NCBI RefSeq assembly: GCF_021605415.1
Contig: NZ_WKEQ01000012.1
Location: 62,001 to 126,000 of the forward strand
DNA length: 64,000 nt
Reading direction: 5' to 3'
From: Pseudomonas syringae
Lineage (GTDB): Bacteria; Pseudomonadota; Gammaproteobacteria; Pseudomonadales; Pseudomonadaceae
The position numbers and the translations under genes are program-made. Positions 55,839 through 64,000 of this stretch are shown here, piece by piece (the first letter of the stretch is position 1; the number at the start of each line of letters is the position of its first letter). The notes under the pieces are model-generated. The model was not told the DNA's origin. It did no database searches and saw only the letters and a list, made by a program, of their open reading frames with translations.

Positions 55839-58800
55839 ATGTTGAGTGGAGCGGTTATGGGCGATCGGCACGACTACGTGGCCCTCGAATGGGTCAAGGG
55901 CGAAATTGCCGAAACGCTGAAACAGGCGCATCAGGCGGTGGAAGCCGTGCTTGATGACCCGCAGGCGTCGCCCGCGCTGGACGATTGCCTGGCCTGCATC
56001 CATCAGGTGCACGGCAGTTTGCAAATGGTCGAGTTCTACGGCGCGGCATTGCTCGCTGAAGAAATGGAGCACCTGTGCGCGGCGCTGCAACAGAATCGGG
56101 TCAACCATCGCGATGAAGCCTTGCACCTGTTGTTGCAAGCCCTCGGCCAGTTGCCAACCTACCTCGACCGCGTACAAGGCGCCCGGCGTGATTTGCCGCT
56201 GGTGGTGCTGCCGCTGATCAACGATTTGCGCAGCGCCCGGGGCGAAACATTGCTGTCGGAAACCAGTCTGTTCAGCCCGCAACTGCCCGAGCTGCCGCCG
56301 TTGAGCGATGAAGCGCTGGCGCTGCTCGAACCGGCGGAGCTGCCCAATGTGCTGCGCAAATTGCGCCAGACGCTGCAAATGGCCCTGGTCGGTCTGCTGC
56401 GTGAACAGGACGACCTGACGCATCTCGGTTACCTGGCCAAAGTGTTCACTCGTCTCGAAGCACTGTGCGCCGATGCGCCGCTGAGCCCGTTGTGGCAAGT
56501 GGCCTCGGCACTGGTCGAGGGCATGCGTGAAGGTAAGATCGCCAACAGCCCGGCCCTGCGCAGTCTGTTCAAGGATGCGGATAAAGAACTCAAACGCTTG
56601 CTTGACCAAGGCATGCCGGGTATCAACCGGCCGCCACCGCCGGAGCTGCTCAAAAGTCTGTTGTTCTATATTGCCAAGGCCGAACATCCCACCGGGCAGA
56701 TGCTGACCATGAAAGACCGCTACTCCCTGGACGACGCGTTGCCCGACAGCGCGATGGTCGATGAAGAACGCGCGCGCCTCGCCGGCCCCGACCGCGACGC
56801 CATGCGCTCGGTGCTCGCGGCACTTTGCGAGGAACTGGTGCGGGTCAAGGAGCGGCTCGACCTGTTCGTGCGCAGCGACCGCCAGCATGCGTCGGATCTG
56901 GACAGTCTTCTGGCGCCTCTGCGCCAGATCGCCGACACCCTCGCGGTGCTCGGTTTCGGCCAGCCGCGCAAAGTCATCATCGATCAACTGGCGGTGGTGC
57001 TGAGCTTGGCCCAAGGACAGCGCGAACCCAACGACGCGATCCTGATGGACGTTGCCGGCGCCTTGCTCTATGTCGAGGCGACGCTGGCCGGCATGGTCGG
57101 CACAGTCGAACCGGAGAGCCGGGAAGACGCGCGGCTGCCGACCACCGACCTGACGCAGATCCACCAGATCGTCATCAAGGAAGCGCGTATCTGCCTGCAA
57201 CAGGCCAAAGACATGATCATCGATTACATCGACGCCGATTGGGATCGCCAGCAACTGCAAACGCTGCCAGCCCTGTTGACGCAGGTGCGCGGCGCGCTGG
57301 CGATGATTCCGCTGAACCGTGCCGCCAGTCTGGTCGAGGCTTGCAACGGGTTTATCCGCGAGCATCTGCTGCTCGATTCCCGCGAGCCGGGCTGGCAGCA
57401 ACTGGAGCACCTGGCCGACGTCATCACCAGCCTCGAATATTATCTGGAGCGCCTGAACGACGATCCGCTCGCCCCCGGCGAATCTCTGCTGGACGTGGCG
57501 CAAGAGGGGCTGGCGAGCCTCGGTTACTTCCCCAGCGAACAGCACGTGCCGGTGCTCGAAGATGTGCTCAGCCCGAGCGAAGCGCTGGTGATGCAAGAGG
57601 TGCAGGCACTCGACGATCCGCACGCAGTACAGTCTCTGGCCGATGTGCTGGCGAGCCCGGTGTCGGCGCTCAACCCGCCGGCGCTGACTACGCCCGGCAG
57701 CCTGATGCCGCCGCCGGACGGTGAAGAACCGGTGGACGATGAACTGCGCGAAGTGTTCCTCGAAGAAACCGAGGAAGTCCTGCAAGTGCTGCGCGAACAC
57801 CTGCCACGCTGGACGGCTGACGTCCGTGACCGTGAAGCCCTCAGCGAACTGCGTCGCGCCTTTCACACCTTGAAGGGCAGCGGGCGCATGGTGCGTGCGC
57901 TGATCCTCGGTGAGCTCGCGTGGGCGGTGGAAAACCTGCTCAATCGCGTGCTCGAAGACAGCGTCGAAACGGTCGCGGCGGTGCAGCAATTGCTCGCCGA
58001 TGCGCTGCATCTGCTGCCCGACTTGATCGACGAATTTGCCAACGACGCCCAGCGCCAGCGCAACGACGTCGATCAACTGGCGGCCCGCGCCCATGCGCTG
58101 GCCAAGGGTGATGCACCGCCCGCCGCCGAAGACGTGGAAGACGTCGCCGCGCTCGATCCGTTGTTACTGCAGATTTTCCGCAACGAGGCCGAAATCCATC
58201 TGGCCAGCCTCAACCGTTTTCTCGATCAGGCCGCCGAGCATGTGCCGTTGGCGGCCAGCGACGAATTGCAACGAGCGCTGCATACGCTCAAGGGCAGCGC
58301 GTCGATGGCCGGCGTGCTGCCGATTACCGAACTCGCCGCGCCGCTGGATAAACTGGCGCGGGAATACAAAGCACACCAGATGAATCTGGATCTCGACGAA
58401 GTAGAGATTCTGCTGGAAGCCGAAGGCCTGTTCCGCGTCGGCCTGCGCCAGCTCAAACACGATCCATTGGCGCCGATCCCGGGCGCGCAAGCGTTGATCG
58501 AACGCGCCGCAGCGCTGCTTGCCGAACGCCTTGAATCAATCCTCAGCGCGCCCAGCAGCGGCCTGCGCATCAAGCGCGATCCGCAACTGATCAACAACTT
58601 CCTCGCTCAAGGCATGGACATCCTGCTCGACGCCGAAAGCCTGTTGCAACGCTGGCAACAGCACCCCGGCGAGCGTCAGGAATTGAGCGCACTGCTCGAT
58701 GAATTGACCACGCTGGGCGAAGGCGCACACCTGGCGGATCTGCTGCCGGTGGACGTGCTCTGCGAAGCCTTGCTCGACCTCTATGGCGCCGTGGAAGAAA

Positions 58801-61760
58801 GCAGTCTGGCGGTCAGCGAGCGGTTTTTCCGCGAAGCGCAAAGCGCCCACGAAGCGCTGATCAACATGCTCGACGAACTGGCCGCCGGCCAGGAAATCAC
58901 TCCGCAACCGCAACGTATTCGTGCCTTGCACGAACTGCTCGACGAGAGTCTCGACCCTTCGGCCATGGGCCTGATCCGCAGCGACGGCAGCCGCACGACG
59001 AGCATTCGCGAACTGGGCAGCGTCACGTCGGAGCTGGCGCACAGCGCCGGCGACATCGAGCAGGACGATGAAATTGTCGAGATCTTTCTTGAAGAGGCGG
59101 TGGACATTCTCGACAGTGCGGCCCAAGCCCTCGATCGTTGGCTGAGCGATCCGGACAACACCGCGCCGCTGTCATCGTTGCAGCGTGATTTGCACACGCT
59201 AAAGGGCGGCGCGCGGATGGCCGAGGTCGATGCTGTCGGCGATCTCGCCCATGAGCTTGAAGGCCTTTATCAGGGGCTGGCGGATCGTCGTCACCGTTAC
59301 GACGAGGCATTGGGCTTGTTGCTGGAGCAATGCCATCAGCGCTTGGCGGCGTTTCTTGAACACCTGCGCAACCACCAGGCGTTGCCCCCGGCAGAAGATC
59401 TGGTCGAAGCCATCGAGCAATGGCGTTCGGGCAAGACCGAGACGGCCCAGTCCCCGCCATCCACCGCCAGCCACGACGGCCCCGGCGCCGATCCTGAACT
59501 GCTGGACATTTTTCTCGAAGAAGGCTTCGACATCATTGAAAGCTCCGGCGCCGCGCTGCTGCGCTGGCAGGCCGAGCCGGGCAACCGCCAGGAAATCGAA
59601 ACGCTGTTGCGCGATTTGCACACGCTCAAGGGCGGCGCGCGAATGGTCGAAATCGGCCCGATTGGCGACCTCGCCCATGAACTGGAATACCTTTACGAAA
59701 GCCTGTCGGCCGGCACGCTGAAACCCAGTGCCGAGCTGTTTGCGCTGGTGCAGCGCGGCCAGGATCGACTGGCGCAAATGCTCGACGGCGTGCGCGCCGG
59801 CCAGCCGTGCCCGCCAGCGGATCGCCTGATTAACGCGATCCAGACGTTCAGTCATTCGCTCACGCCCGAGCCGCCGGTTGCGTTGCCGACGGCGCCGGTC
59901 AAGGCAGAGCCGGCGGCACCGGTGGTCGACGCCGGCGCCGACATGGTCAAGGTGTCCGCCGAACTGCTCGACGACCTCGTTAATCTCGCCGGGGAAACCT
60001 CGATCTTTCGCGGGCGCATCGAGCAACAAGTCAGCGATGCGCAAGTGGCGCTGAATGAAATGGAAACCACCATCGAGCGCATGCGCGACCAGTTGCGTCG
60101 CCTCGACACGGAAACCCAGGGGCGCATTCTCAGCCGTCAGCAAGTGGATGCCGAACGTTCCGGTTACGAAGAATTCGATCCGCTGGAAATGGACCGCCAC
60201 TCACAGTTGCAGCAGCTGTCCCGAGCGCTGTTCGAATCGGCATCCGACTTGCTCGATTTGAAAGAAACCCTCGACCGGCGCAACCGCGATGCGCAAAACC
60301 TGCTGCAACAGCAGGGCCGTATCAACACCGAATTGCAAGAAGGCCTGATGCGTTCACGCATGGTGCCGTTCGAACGGATGCTGCCGCGCCTCAAGCGCAT
60401 TGTTCGCCAGGTCGCCGAAGAGCTGAACAAAGACGTCGCGTTCATCGTCGGCAACGCCGATGGCGAGATGGATCGCAACGTTCTGGAACGCATGGCCGCG
60501 CCGCTGGAACACATGCTGCGCAACGCCGTGGATCACGGTCTTGAATCCGCCGAAGCGCGGCTGGCGGCCGGCAAACCGGCGCAGGGGCGGATCACTCTCG
60601 ACCTGTCGCGCGAGGGTGGCGACATCGTCTTCGACATCCGCGACGACGGCGCCGGGGTGCCGCTGGAGGCGGTGCGCAACAAGGCGATCAAGCGCGGCTT
60701 GCTGGTGCCGGACGCCAACATCAGTGACCGCGAAGTGCTGCAATTCATCCTTCAACCGGGTTTCTCGACTGCCGAAAAAATCACCCAGATTTCCGGGCGC
60801 GGCGTTGGCATGGACGTGGTGCATGAAGAGGTGCGGCAACTGGGCGGCAGCATGAGCATCGACTCGGTGCCGGGGCAGGGCGTGCATTTCCGTATTCGCC
60901 TGCCGTTCACCGTCTCGGTCAACCGTGCGCTGATGGTGCAGTGTGGCGAGGATCAATATGCGATTCCGCTCGACATCATCGACGGCATCGTTCGCGTGCT
61001 GCCCAACGATCTGGAAGGGTATTTGCGCCTCGATCCGCCGAGCTACGACTACGCCGGCCAGCACTATGAATTGTGCTACCTCGGCGAACTGCTCAATACC
61101 GCGTCACGGCCGACATTGCTCGGCGAGAATCAGGCGCTGCCGGTGCTGCTGGTGCAATGCAACGAGCGGCACATCGCCGTGCAGGTGGACGCGATGGCTG
61201 GCACCCGCGAGATCGTCGTGAAAAGCCTCGGCCCGCAATTCGCGGCGGTGCAGGGCGTGTCCGGCGCGACGATCCTGGGCGATGGCCGGGTGGTGCTGAT
61301 TCTTGATCTGCTGGCGCCGATTCGCGCGATGCAGGCCCGGGCGCCACGGCGGCCGGCGGGGCTTGAGGTCGAGGTCGAACCGTACAAGCCGTTGCTGGTG
61401 CTGGTGGTCGACGATTCGGTCACGGTGCGCAAGGTCACCAGCCGCCTGCTCGAACGCCATGGCATGCAAGTGCTGACCGCCAAGGACGGCGTCGACGCCA
61501 TGTTGCTGCTGGAAGAACACACGCCGGACGTGATGCTGCTCGACATCGAAATGCCGCGCATGGACGGCTTTGAAGTCGCGACCCGGGTGCGCAGCGACGA
61601 ACGTCTGCAACACCTGCCGATCATCATGATCACCTCGCGCACCGGGCAGAAACACCGCGACCGCGCGATGGCCATTGGCGTCAACGACTACCTCGGCAAG
61701 CCGTATCAGGAATCGGTGCTGCTCGAAAGCATCGCCCAGTGGAGCAAGAAACATGCATGA
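55839..61760 (+). CDS. chpA: Hybrid sensor kinase ChpA
   Basis: The giant CheA-type kinase of twitching motility, 1973 residues, phosphorylating PilG and PilH. Phospho-acceptor domains: a degenerate first one (IHQVHGSL, H55/H58), then four with HTLKG at H676, H815, H1119 and H1261. The kinase core includes EHMLRNAVDHGLE, DDGAGVPLEAV and GRGVGMDVV. A CheW domain follows, then a receiver, VVDDSVTVRKVTSRLLE with LLDIEMPRMDGFE. From memory the P. aeruginosa protein is about 2470 residues with more Hpt-like domains, so this form is short. It starts 3 bases after pilJ and overlaps chpC by 8. Confidence 0.95.
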   Translation: MLSGAVMGDRHDYVALEWVKGEIAETLKQAHQAVEAVLDDPQASPALDDCLACIHQVHGSLQMVEFYGAALLAEEMEHLCAALQQNRVNHRDEALHLLLQALGQLPTYLDRVQGARRDLPLVVLPLINDLRSARGETLLSETSLFSPQLPELPPLSDEALALLEPAELPNVLRKLRQTLQMALVGLLREQDDLTHLGYLAKVFTRLEALCADAPLSPLWQVASALVEGMREGKIANSPALRSLFKDADKELKRLLDQGMPGINRPPPPELLKSLLFYIAKAEHPTGQMLTMKDRYSLDDALPDSAMVDEERARLAGPDRDAMRSVLAALCEELVRVKERLDLFVRSDRQHASDLDSLLAPLRQIADTLAVLGFGQPRKVIIDQLAVVLSLAQGQREPNDAILMDVAGALLYVEATLAGMVGTVEPESREDARLPTTDLTQIHQIVIKEARICLQQAKDMIIDYIDADWDRQQLQTLPALLTQVRGALAMIPLNRAASLVEACNGFIREHLLLDSREPGWQQLEHLADVITSLEYYLERLNDDPLAPGESLLDVAQEGLASLGYFPSEQHVPVLEDVLSPSEALVMQEVQALDDPHAVQSLADVLASPVSALNPPALTTPGSLMPPPDGEEPVDDELREVFLEETEEVLQVLREHLPRWTADVRDREALSELRRAFHTLKGSGRMVRALILGELAWAVENLLNRVLEDSVETVAAVQQLLADALHLLPDLIDEFANDAQRQRNDVDQLAARAHALAKGDAPPAAEDVEDVAALDPLLLQIFRNEAEIHLASLNRFLDQAAEHVPLAASDELQRALHTLKGSASMAGVLPITELAAPLDKLAREYKAHQMNLDLDEVEILLEAEGLFRVGLRQLKHDPLAPIPGAQALIERAAALLAERLESILSAPSSGLRIKRDPQLINNFLAQGMDILLDAESLLQRWQQHPGERQELSALLDELTTLGEGAHLADLLPVDVLCEALLDLYGAVEESSLAVSERFFREAQSAHEALINMLDELAAGQEITPQPQRIRALHELLDESLDPSAMGLIRSDGSRTTSIRELGSVTSELAHSAGDIEQDDEIVEIFLEEAVDILDSAAQALDRWLSDPDNTAPLSSLQRDLHTLKGGARMAEVDAVGDLAHELEGLYQGLADRRHRYDEALGLLLEQCHQRLAAFLEHLRNHQALPPAEDLVEAIEQWRSGKTETAQSPPSTASHDGPGADPELLDIFLEEGFDIIESSGAALLRWQAEPGNRQEIETLLRDLHTLKGGARMVEIGPIGDLAHELEYLYESLSAGTLKPSAELFALVQRGQDRLAQMLDGVRAGQPCPPADRLINAIQTFSHSLTPEPPVALPTAPVKAEPAAPVVDAGADMVKVSAELLDDLVNLAGETSIFRGRIEQQVSDAQVALNEMETTIERMRDQLRRLDTETQGRILSRQQVDAERSGYEEFDPLEMDRHSQLQQLSRALFESASDLLDLKETLDRRNRDAQNLLQQQGRINTELQEGLMRSRMVPFERMLPRLKRIVRQVAEELNKDVAFIVGNADGEMDRNVLERMAAPLEHMLRNAVDHGLESAEARLAAGKPAQGRITLDLSREGGDIVFDIRDDGAGVPLEAVRNKAIKRGLLVPDANISDREVLQFILQPGFSTAEKITQISGRGVGMDVVHEEVRQLGGSMSIDSVPGQGVHFRIRLPFTVSVNRALMVQCGEDQYAIPLDIIDGIVRVLPNDLEGYLRLDPPSYDYAGQHYELCYLGELLNTASRPTLLGENQALPVLLVQCNERHIAVQVDAMAGTREIVVKSLGPQFAAVQGVSGATILGDGRVVLILDLLAPIRAMQARAPRRPAGLEVEVEPYKPLLVLVVDDSVTVRKVTSRLLERHGMQVLTAKDGVDAMLLLEEHTPDVMLLDIEMPRMDGFEVATRVRSDERLQHLPIIMITSRTGQKHRDRAMAIGVNDYLGKPYQESVLLESIAQWSKKHA

Positions 61761-62223
61761 GCGGCGCCACAACCCTCGCACCAGCCAACTCACCGGGCTG
61801 CTGCTGCCGCTGGCGGATCGCAACTTGATCCTGCCCAACGTCGCCGTGGCCGAGTTGATCGACTACCAGCCGAGCGCCTTCGATCTGGACACACCGCCGT
61901 GGTATCTGGGGCGAGTGATGTGGCGGCAGCGGCAGATTCCGTTGCTGAGCTTCGAGTCGGCGTGCGGCAACAAAATCGTCATCGGCGAACGCGCGCGAAT
62001 CGTCATTCTCAATGCCCTTGGCGGGTTGCCGGAGTTGAAATTCATTGCGCTGCTGGTACAGGGAATCCCTCGGTCGTACAAACTCGACAGTCAACTGAGC
62101 TATGTCGACGTGCCTTTGTGTGCGCTGGAGCAGGCGGCGGTGCAGGTCGGCGAACAAGTGGCGAAGGTCCCGGATTTGTTGGGGTTGGAGCGGTTGTTGG
62201 TGGAGGCTGGGTTGGCGGGCTGA
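61753..62223 (+). CDS. chpC: CheW-like protein ChpC
   Basis: A 156-residue CheW-domain protein: LTGLLLPLADRNLILPNVAVAELIDY and the CheW core up to KLDSQLSYVDVPLCALEQ. It probably links a second receptor to ChpA. The ATG at 61753 overlaps the chpA stop by 8 bases. The P. aeruginosa chpB gene that lies between the two is absent. Confidence 0.92.
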   Translation: MHERRHNPRTSQLTGLLLPLADRNLILPNVAVAELIDYQPSAFDLDTPPWYLGRVMWRQRQIPLLSFESACGNKIVIGERARIVILNALGGLPELKFIALLVQGIPRSYKLDSQLSYVDVPLCALEQAAVQVGEQVAKVPDLLGLERLLVEAGLAG

Positions 62224-62250
62224 TCCGGAGTGTGTGTTGCTTTTACCGGC

Positions 62251-62345
62251 CTCATCGCTGGCAAGCCAGCTCCCACAGTGTCCGCGGTGACGCACAAATC
62301 CGTGAACCACACAAAACCCTGTGGGAGCGGGCTTGCTCGCGAAGG
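62251..62345. repeat. Mixed REP pair
   Basis: The left copy is CTCATCGCTGGCAAGCCAGC (GCTGGCAAGCCAGC type) while the right is TGTGGGAGCGGGCTTGCTCG (GCGAGCAAGC type). Two families are combined in one inverted pair, downstream of chpC. Confidence 0.75.
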
Positions 62346-62439
62346 CGTCAGTCGCCGCACCCAAAGCCGACAGACAAATCACCATTTTTTGCAGCGCATT
62401 AAACACCCCCGCAGCACGCCTGTTTAAAGACACTCGGTG

Positions 62440-62756
62440 TTACGCCCCACCGGCCTACAAATCCTTGCGCCGCTGCCTACCACTAAGCCAGAATCCGCCG
62501 GCTTGTGCCTCTGGGGCTTGCTGCGTAACTTGGATCGGGTCACTGATTCGCAGTGATCGGGTTTAGCAGCCCGGCTTCGTTCGCTCCCGGTCGTATAAGT
62601 GTCATCCGGTCAGGCATTTGCCTGTGCTTGATGGTGGCTGTGCGCTTGGCACCTTCGGGTGCGCCGGGTTGGGAGTGACCGGTCTGCTAACTTGCGCATA
62701 GCCGCCACCCTACCGTTTAGCAGCGGGAAGGTGAGGCTTCACAGAGGAACACTTCC
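62440..62756 (+). ncRNA. Candidate structured RNA leader upstream of the DUF6124 gene
   Basis: About 310 bases with no gene but dense pairing. Hairpins: AAGCCAGA with TCTGGGGCTT (62484-62519), TCACTG/CAGTGA (62540-62556), CAGGCA/TGCCTG (62611-62624), GCACC-TTCG-GGTGC (62649-62662) and GTGA/TCAC (62731-62742). A long-range stem TTAGCAGCCCGG (62563-62574) with CCGGTCTGCTAA (62679-62690) has one mismatch. It interleaves with GGTGGCTGTGCGC (62633-62645) pairing GCGCATA plus GCCACC (62694-62709). GTTTAGCAGC is repeated at 62561 and 62715; either copy can pair with CTGCTAA. A cis-regulatory RNA is the likeliest reading. Confidence 0.5.
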
Positions 62757-63122
62757 ATGTTCAAAGTAACCCCAAATCCGCCGCCCACCGACCCAACATC
62801 CCCCTACGAATCCACCGATTCAAAGAAACTCCACGAAGCCGCCGAACGCGCCCTCGACCACTATCTCTGCCCGGCGACCGCCGACATCATGGCCGCGCCT
62901 TATAAAGCCAACACGCTGTACATGGCCAGCCCCGAAGCCGATACCGAATCCCTGCTGGTCGACGCCAGCGAAACCCTCGGTTCAGCCACCGTCATGCTCA
63001 ACAACCACGCCGCGCTGCTCGAAGGCACGCACCGCAAAACCGTGCAGGGGATTGCTCAGGTGGTGATGGTGGCTGAGATGGCCGTTAATCGTGTGTTGGA
63101 TCGATTGGTGCCGACCGCCTGA
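62757..63122 (+). CDS. DUF6124 family protein
   Basis: A 121-residue soluble protein beginning MFKVTPNPPPT, with a Pro-rich N-terminus and two helical segments (LHEAAERALDHYLCPATAD, and LLVDASETLGSATVMLNNHAALLEGTHRKTVQGIAQVVMVAEMAVNRVL). It resembles the Pseudomonas-restricted DUF6124/DUF3077-like proteins. Function unknown. GAGGA precedes the ATG at 62757, directly behind the structured leader. Confidence 0.75.
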   Translation: MFKVTPNPPPTDPTSPYESTDSKKLHEAAERALDHYLCPATADIMAAPYKANTLYMASPEADTESLLVDASETLGSATVMLNNHAALLEGTHRKTVQGIAQVVMVAEMAVNRVLDRLVPTA

Positions 63123-63136
63123 TTTTTCAGTGAGTT

Positions 63137-63247
63137 CACCGGCCTCATCGCTGGCAAGCCAGCTCCCACAGTATCTGCGGCGATTCATGAGTTTTTGAAC
63201 GCCCACATAACCCTGTGGGAGCTGGCTTGCCAGCGATGAGGCCGGTG
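63137..63247. repeat. Long symmetrical REP pair, GCTGGCAAGCCAGC type
   Basis: CACCGGCCTCATCGCTGGCA starting at 63137 is mirrored by GCCAGCGATGAGGCCGGTG ending at 63247. The arms match over about 34 bases, the best-preserved REP pair in the window, between the DUF6124 gene and mdcA. Confidence 0.9.
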
Positions 63248-63347
63248 ACCATTACGCTCACCGTAATGATTCACCGCCGTGCTTGATTGATGCCTTCCCC
63301 GACCACGCCTACGGTAGCTCCCACGACAGCGAACCCGTGGAGTGGTC

Positions 63348-64000
63348 ATGACAACAACAATATCCCCCGACTCGCGCTGGACGCGGCGGCGTGACGAGAA
63401 GCAGCGCCGTCTCGACAAGGTGCGCGGCCTGGCCGACGGAGCGGTGCTGCCCACCGACAAGATCGTCGCGGCGCTAGAAGCGCTGATTCTGCCCGGCGAC
63501 CGTGTGGTGCTGGAGGGCAACAACCAGAAGCAGGCGGATTTCCTGTCCCGCTCGCTCGCCAAGGCTGATCCGCAAAAACTGCACGACTTGCACATGATCA
63601 TGCCCAGCGTCGGTCGTTCTGAGCATCTGGATCTGTTCGAACGCGGCATCGCCCGCAAGCTCGATTTCTCCTTCGCCGGCACCCAAAGCCTGCGCATCAG
63701 CCAGTTGCTTGAAGACGGCTTGCTGGAAGTCGGCGCGATTCACACCTACATCGAACTCTACGCACGACTGGTGGTGGATCTGATCCCCAACGTCGTGCTC
63801 TCGGCCGGTTTCATGGCCGACCGCGCCGGCAACATCTACACCGGCCCCAGCACCGAAGACACCCCGGCATTGATCGAACCGGCCGCGTTCAGCGACGGCA
63901 TCGTCATCGTTCAGGTCAATCAACTGGTCGACGACGTCAGCGAGCTGCCGCGCGTGGACATCCCGGCTTCGTGGGTCGACTTTGTGGTGGTCGCCGACAA
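63348..64000 (+). CDS. mdcA: Malonate decarboxylase alpha subunit (N-terminal part)
   Basis: The first 217 residues of the acetyl-CoA/malonyl-ACP transferase subunit of biotin-independent malonate decarboxylase; the rest lies beyond the window. WTRRRDEKQRRLDKVRGLADGAVLPTDKIVAALEALILPGDRVVLEGNNQKQADFL is the family N-terminus. It should start the mdcABCDEGH operon for growth on malonate. GGAG precedes the ATG at 63348, and the promoter should lie in the 100 bases between it and the REP pair. Confidence 0.93.
   Translation, partial: MTTTISPDSRWTRRRDEKQRRLDKVRGLADGAVLPTDKIVAALEALILPGDRVVLEGNNQKQADFLSRSLAKADPQKLHDLHMIMPSVGRSEHLDLFERGIARKLDFSFAGTQSLRISQLLEDGLLEVGAIHTYIELYARLVVDLIPNVVLSAGFMADRAGNIYTGPSTEDTPALIEPAAFSDGIVIVQVNQLVDDVSELPRVDIPASWVDFVVVAD

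Noticed and set aside
54789-58094. 1101-codon minus-strand open frame
   Set aside because: It is antisense to pilJ/chpA and arises from the high-GC codon bias of the real genes; the product is His/Gln/Arg-rich without any family motif.
62561-62724. Integron attC-like site (GTTTAGCAGC / CTGCTAAC)
   Set aside because: There is no integrase or cassette array, and the arms fit intramolecular RNA stems better than the attC R and L boxes.

Overview
The window is a continuous stretch of a Pseudomonas chromosome, most probably from the P. fluorescens group. The evidence is high-GC coding sequence, many paired REP-type palindromes with cores such as GCTGGCAAGCCAGC, and a gene order that from memory closely follows the folA to chpC part of the P. 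aeruginosa chromosome. I see no tRNA, rRNA, CRISPR array, prophage or insertion sequence. Most genes are conserved housekeeping genes. The accessory parts are an AT-rich island at about 7.2-10.8 kb, a duplicated protease pair at 22.7-25.5 kb, and a structured non-coding block at 62.4-62.75 kb.

Layout. 0-7 kb: a two-gene membrane/GTPase operon, folA, a cystine-type symporter, a phosphorylcholine phosphatase and ilvD. 7.2-10.8 kb: a compact minus-strand operon of a 23-residue peptide, a SagB-type flavin oxidoreductase, an AurF-like diiron oxygenase and an MFS exporter. It has the architecture of a peptide-modification (RiPP-like) pathway, but with no YcaO, radical SAM or ATP-grasp enzyme, and is the best candidate for an undescribed system here. 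10.9-16.1 kb: rlmI, a DJ-1/PfpI protein, an HDOD protein, mutM, a small exported protein, ferredoxin and coaD. 16.2-20.7 kb: a GMC oxidoreductase, a Tat-exported partner, a coniferyl-aldehyde-type dehydrogenase and a divergent TetR regulator with a clear palindromic operator between them. 20.8-29.1 kb: a sulfurtransferase, an alpha/beta hydrolase and two paralogous pairs of M16 peptidases on either side of rsmD.

29.4-33.6 kb: ftsY-ftsE-ftsX-rpoH, with an AlgU/RpoE-type promoter before rpoH. 33.7-44.5 kb: mtgA, a DUF423 protein, thiS, thiG, trmB, a DUF3392 protein, hemW, rdgB, a DUF4426 protein, metW, metX, yggT, proC, yggS and pilT. 44.5-52 kb: an NlpC/P60 hydrolase, a TM2 protein, a catalytically dead dihydroorotase, pyrB, pyrR, ruvX, algH, a TonB-type protein and gshB.

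52.2-62.2 kb: the twitching-motility chemosensory cluster pilG-pilH-pilI-pilJ-chpA-chpC. The methyltransferase (pilK) and methylesterase (chpB) genes of the P. aeruginosa cluster are missing and ChpA is short. 62.2-64 kb: a long non-coding block that folds on paper into interleaved stems, a DUF6124 gene behind it, a strong REP pair, and the start of mdcA (malonate decarboxylase), cut by the window edge.
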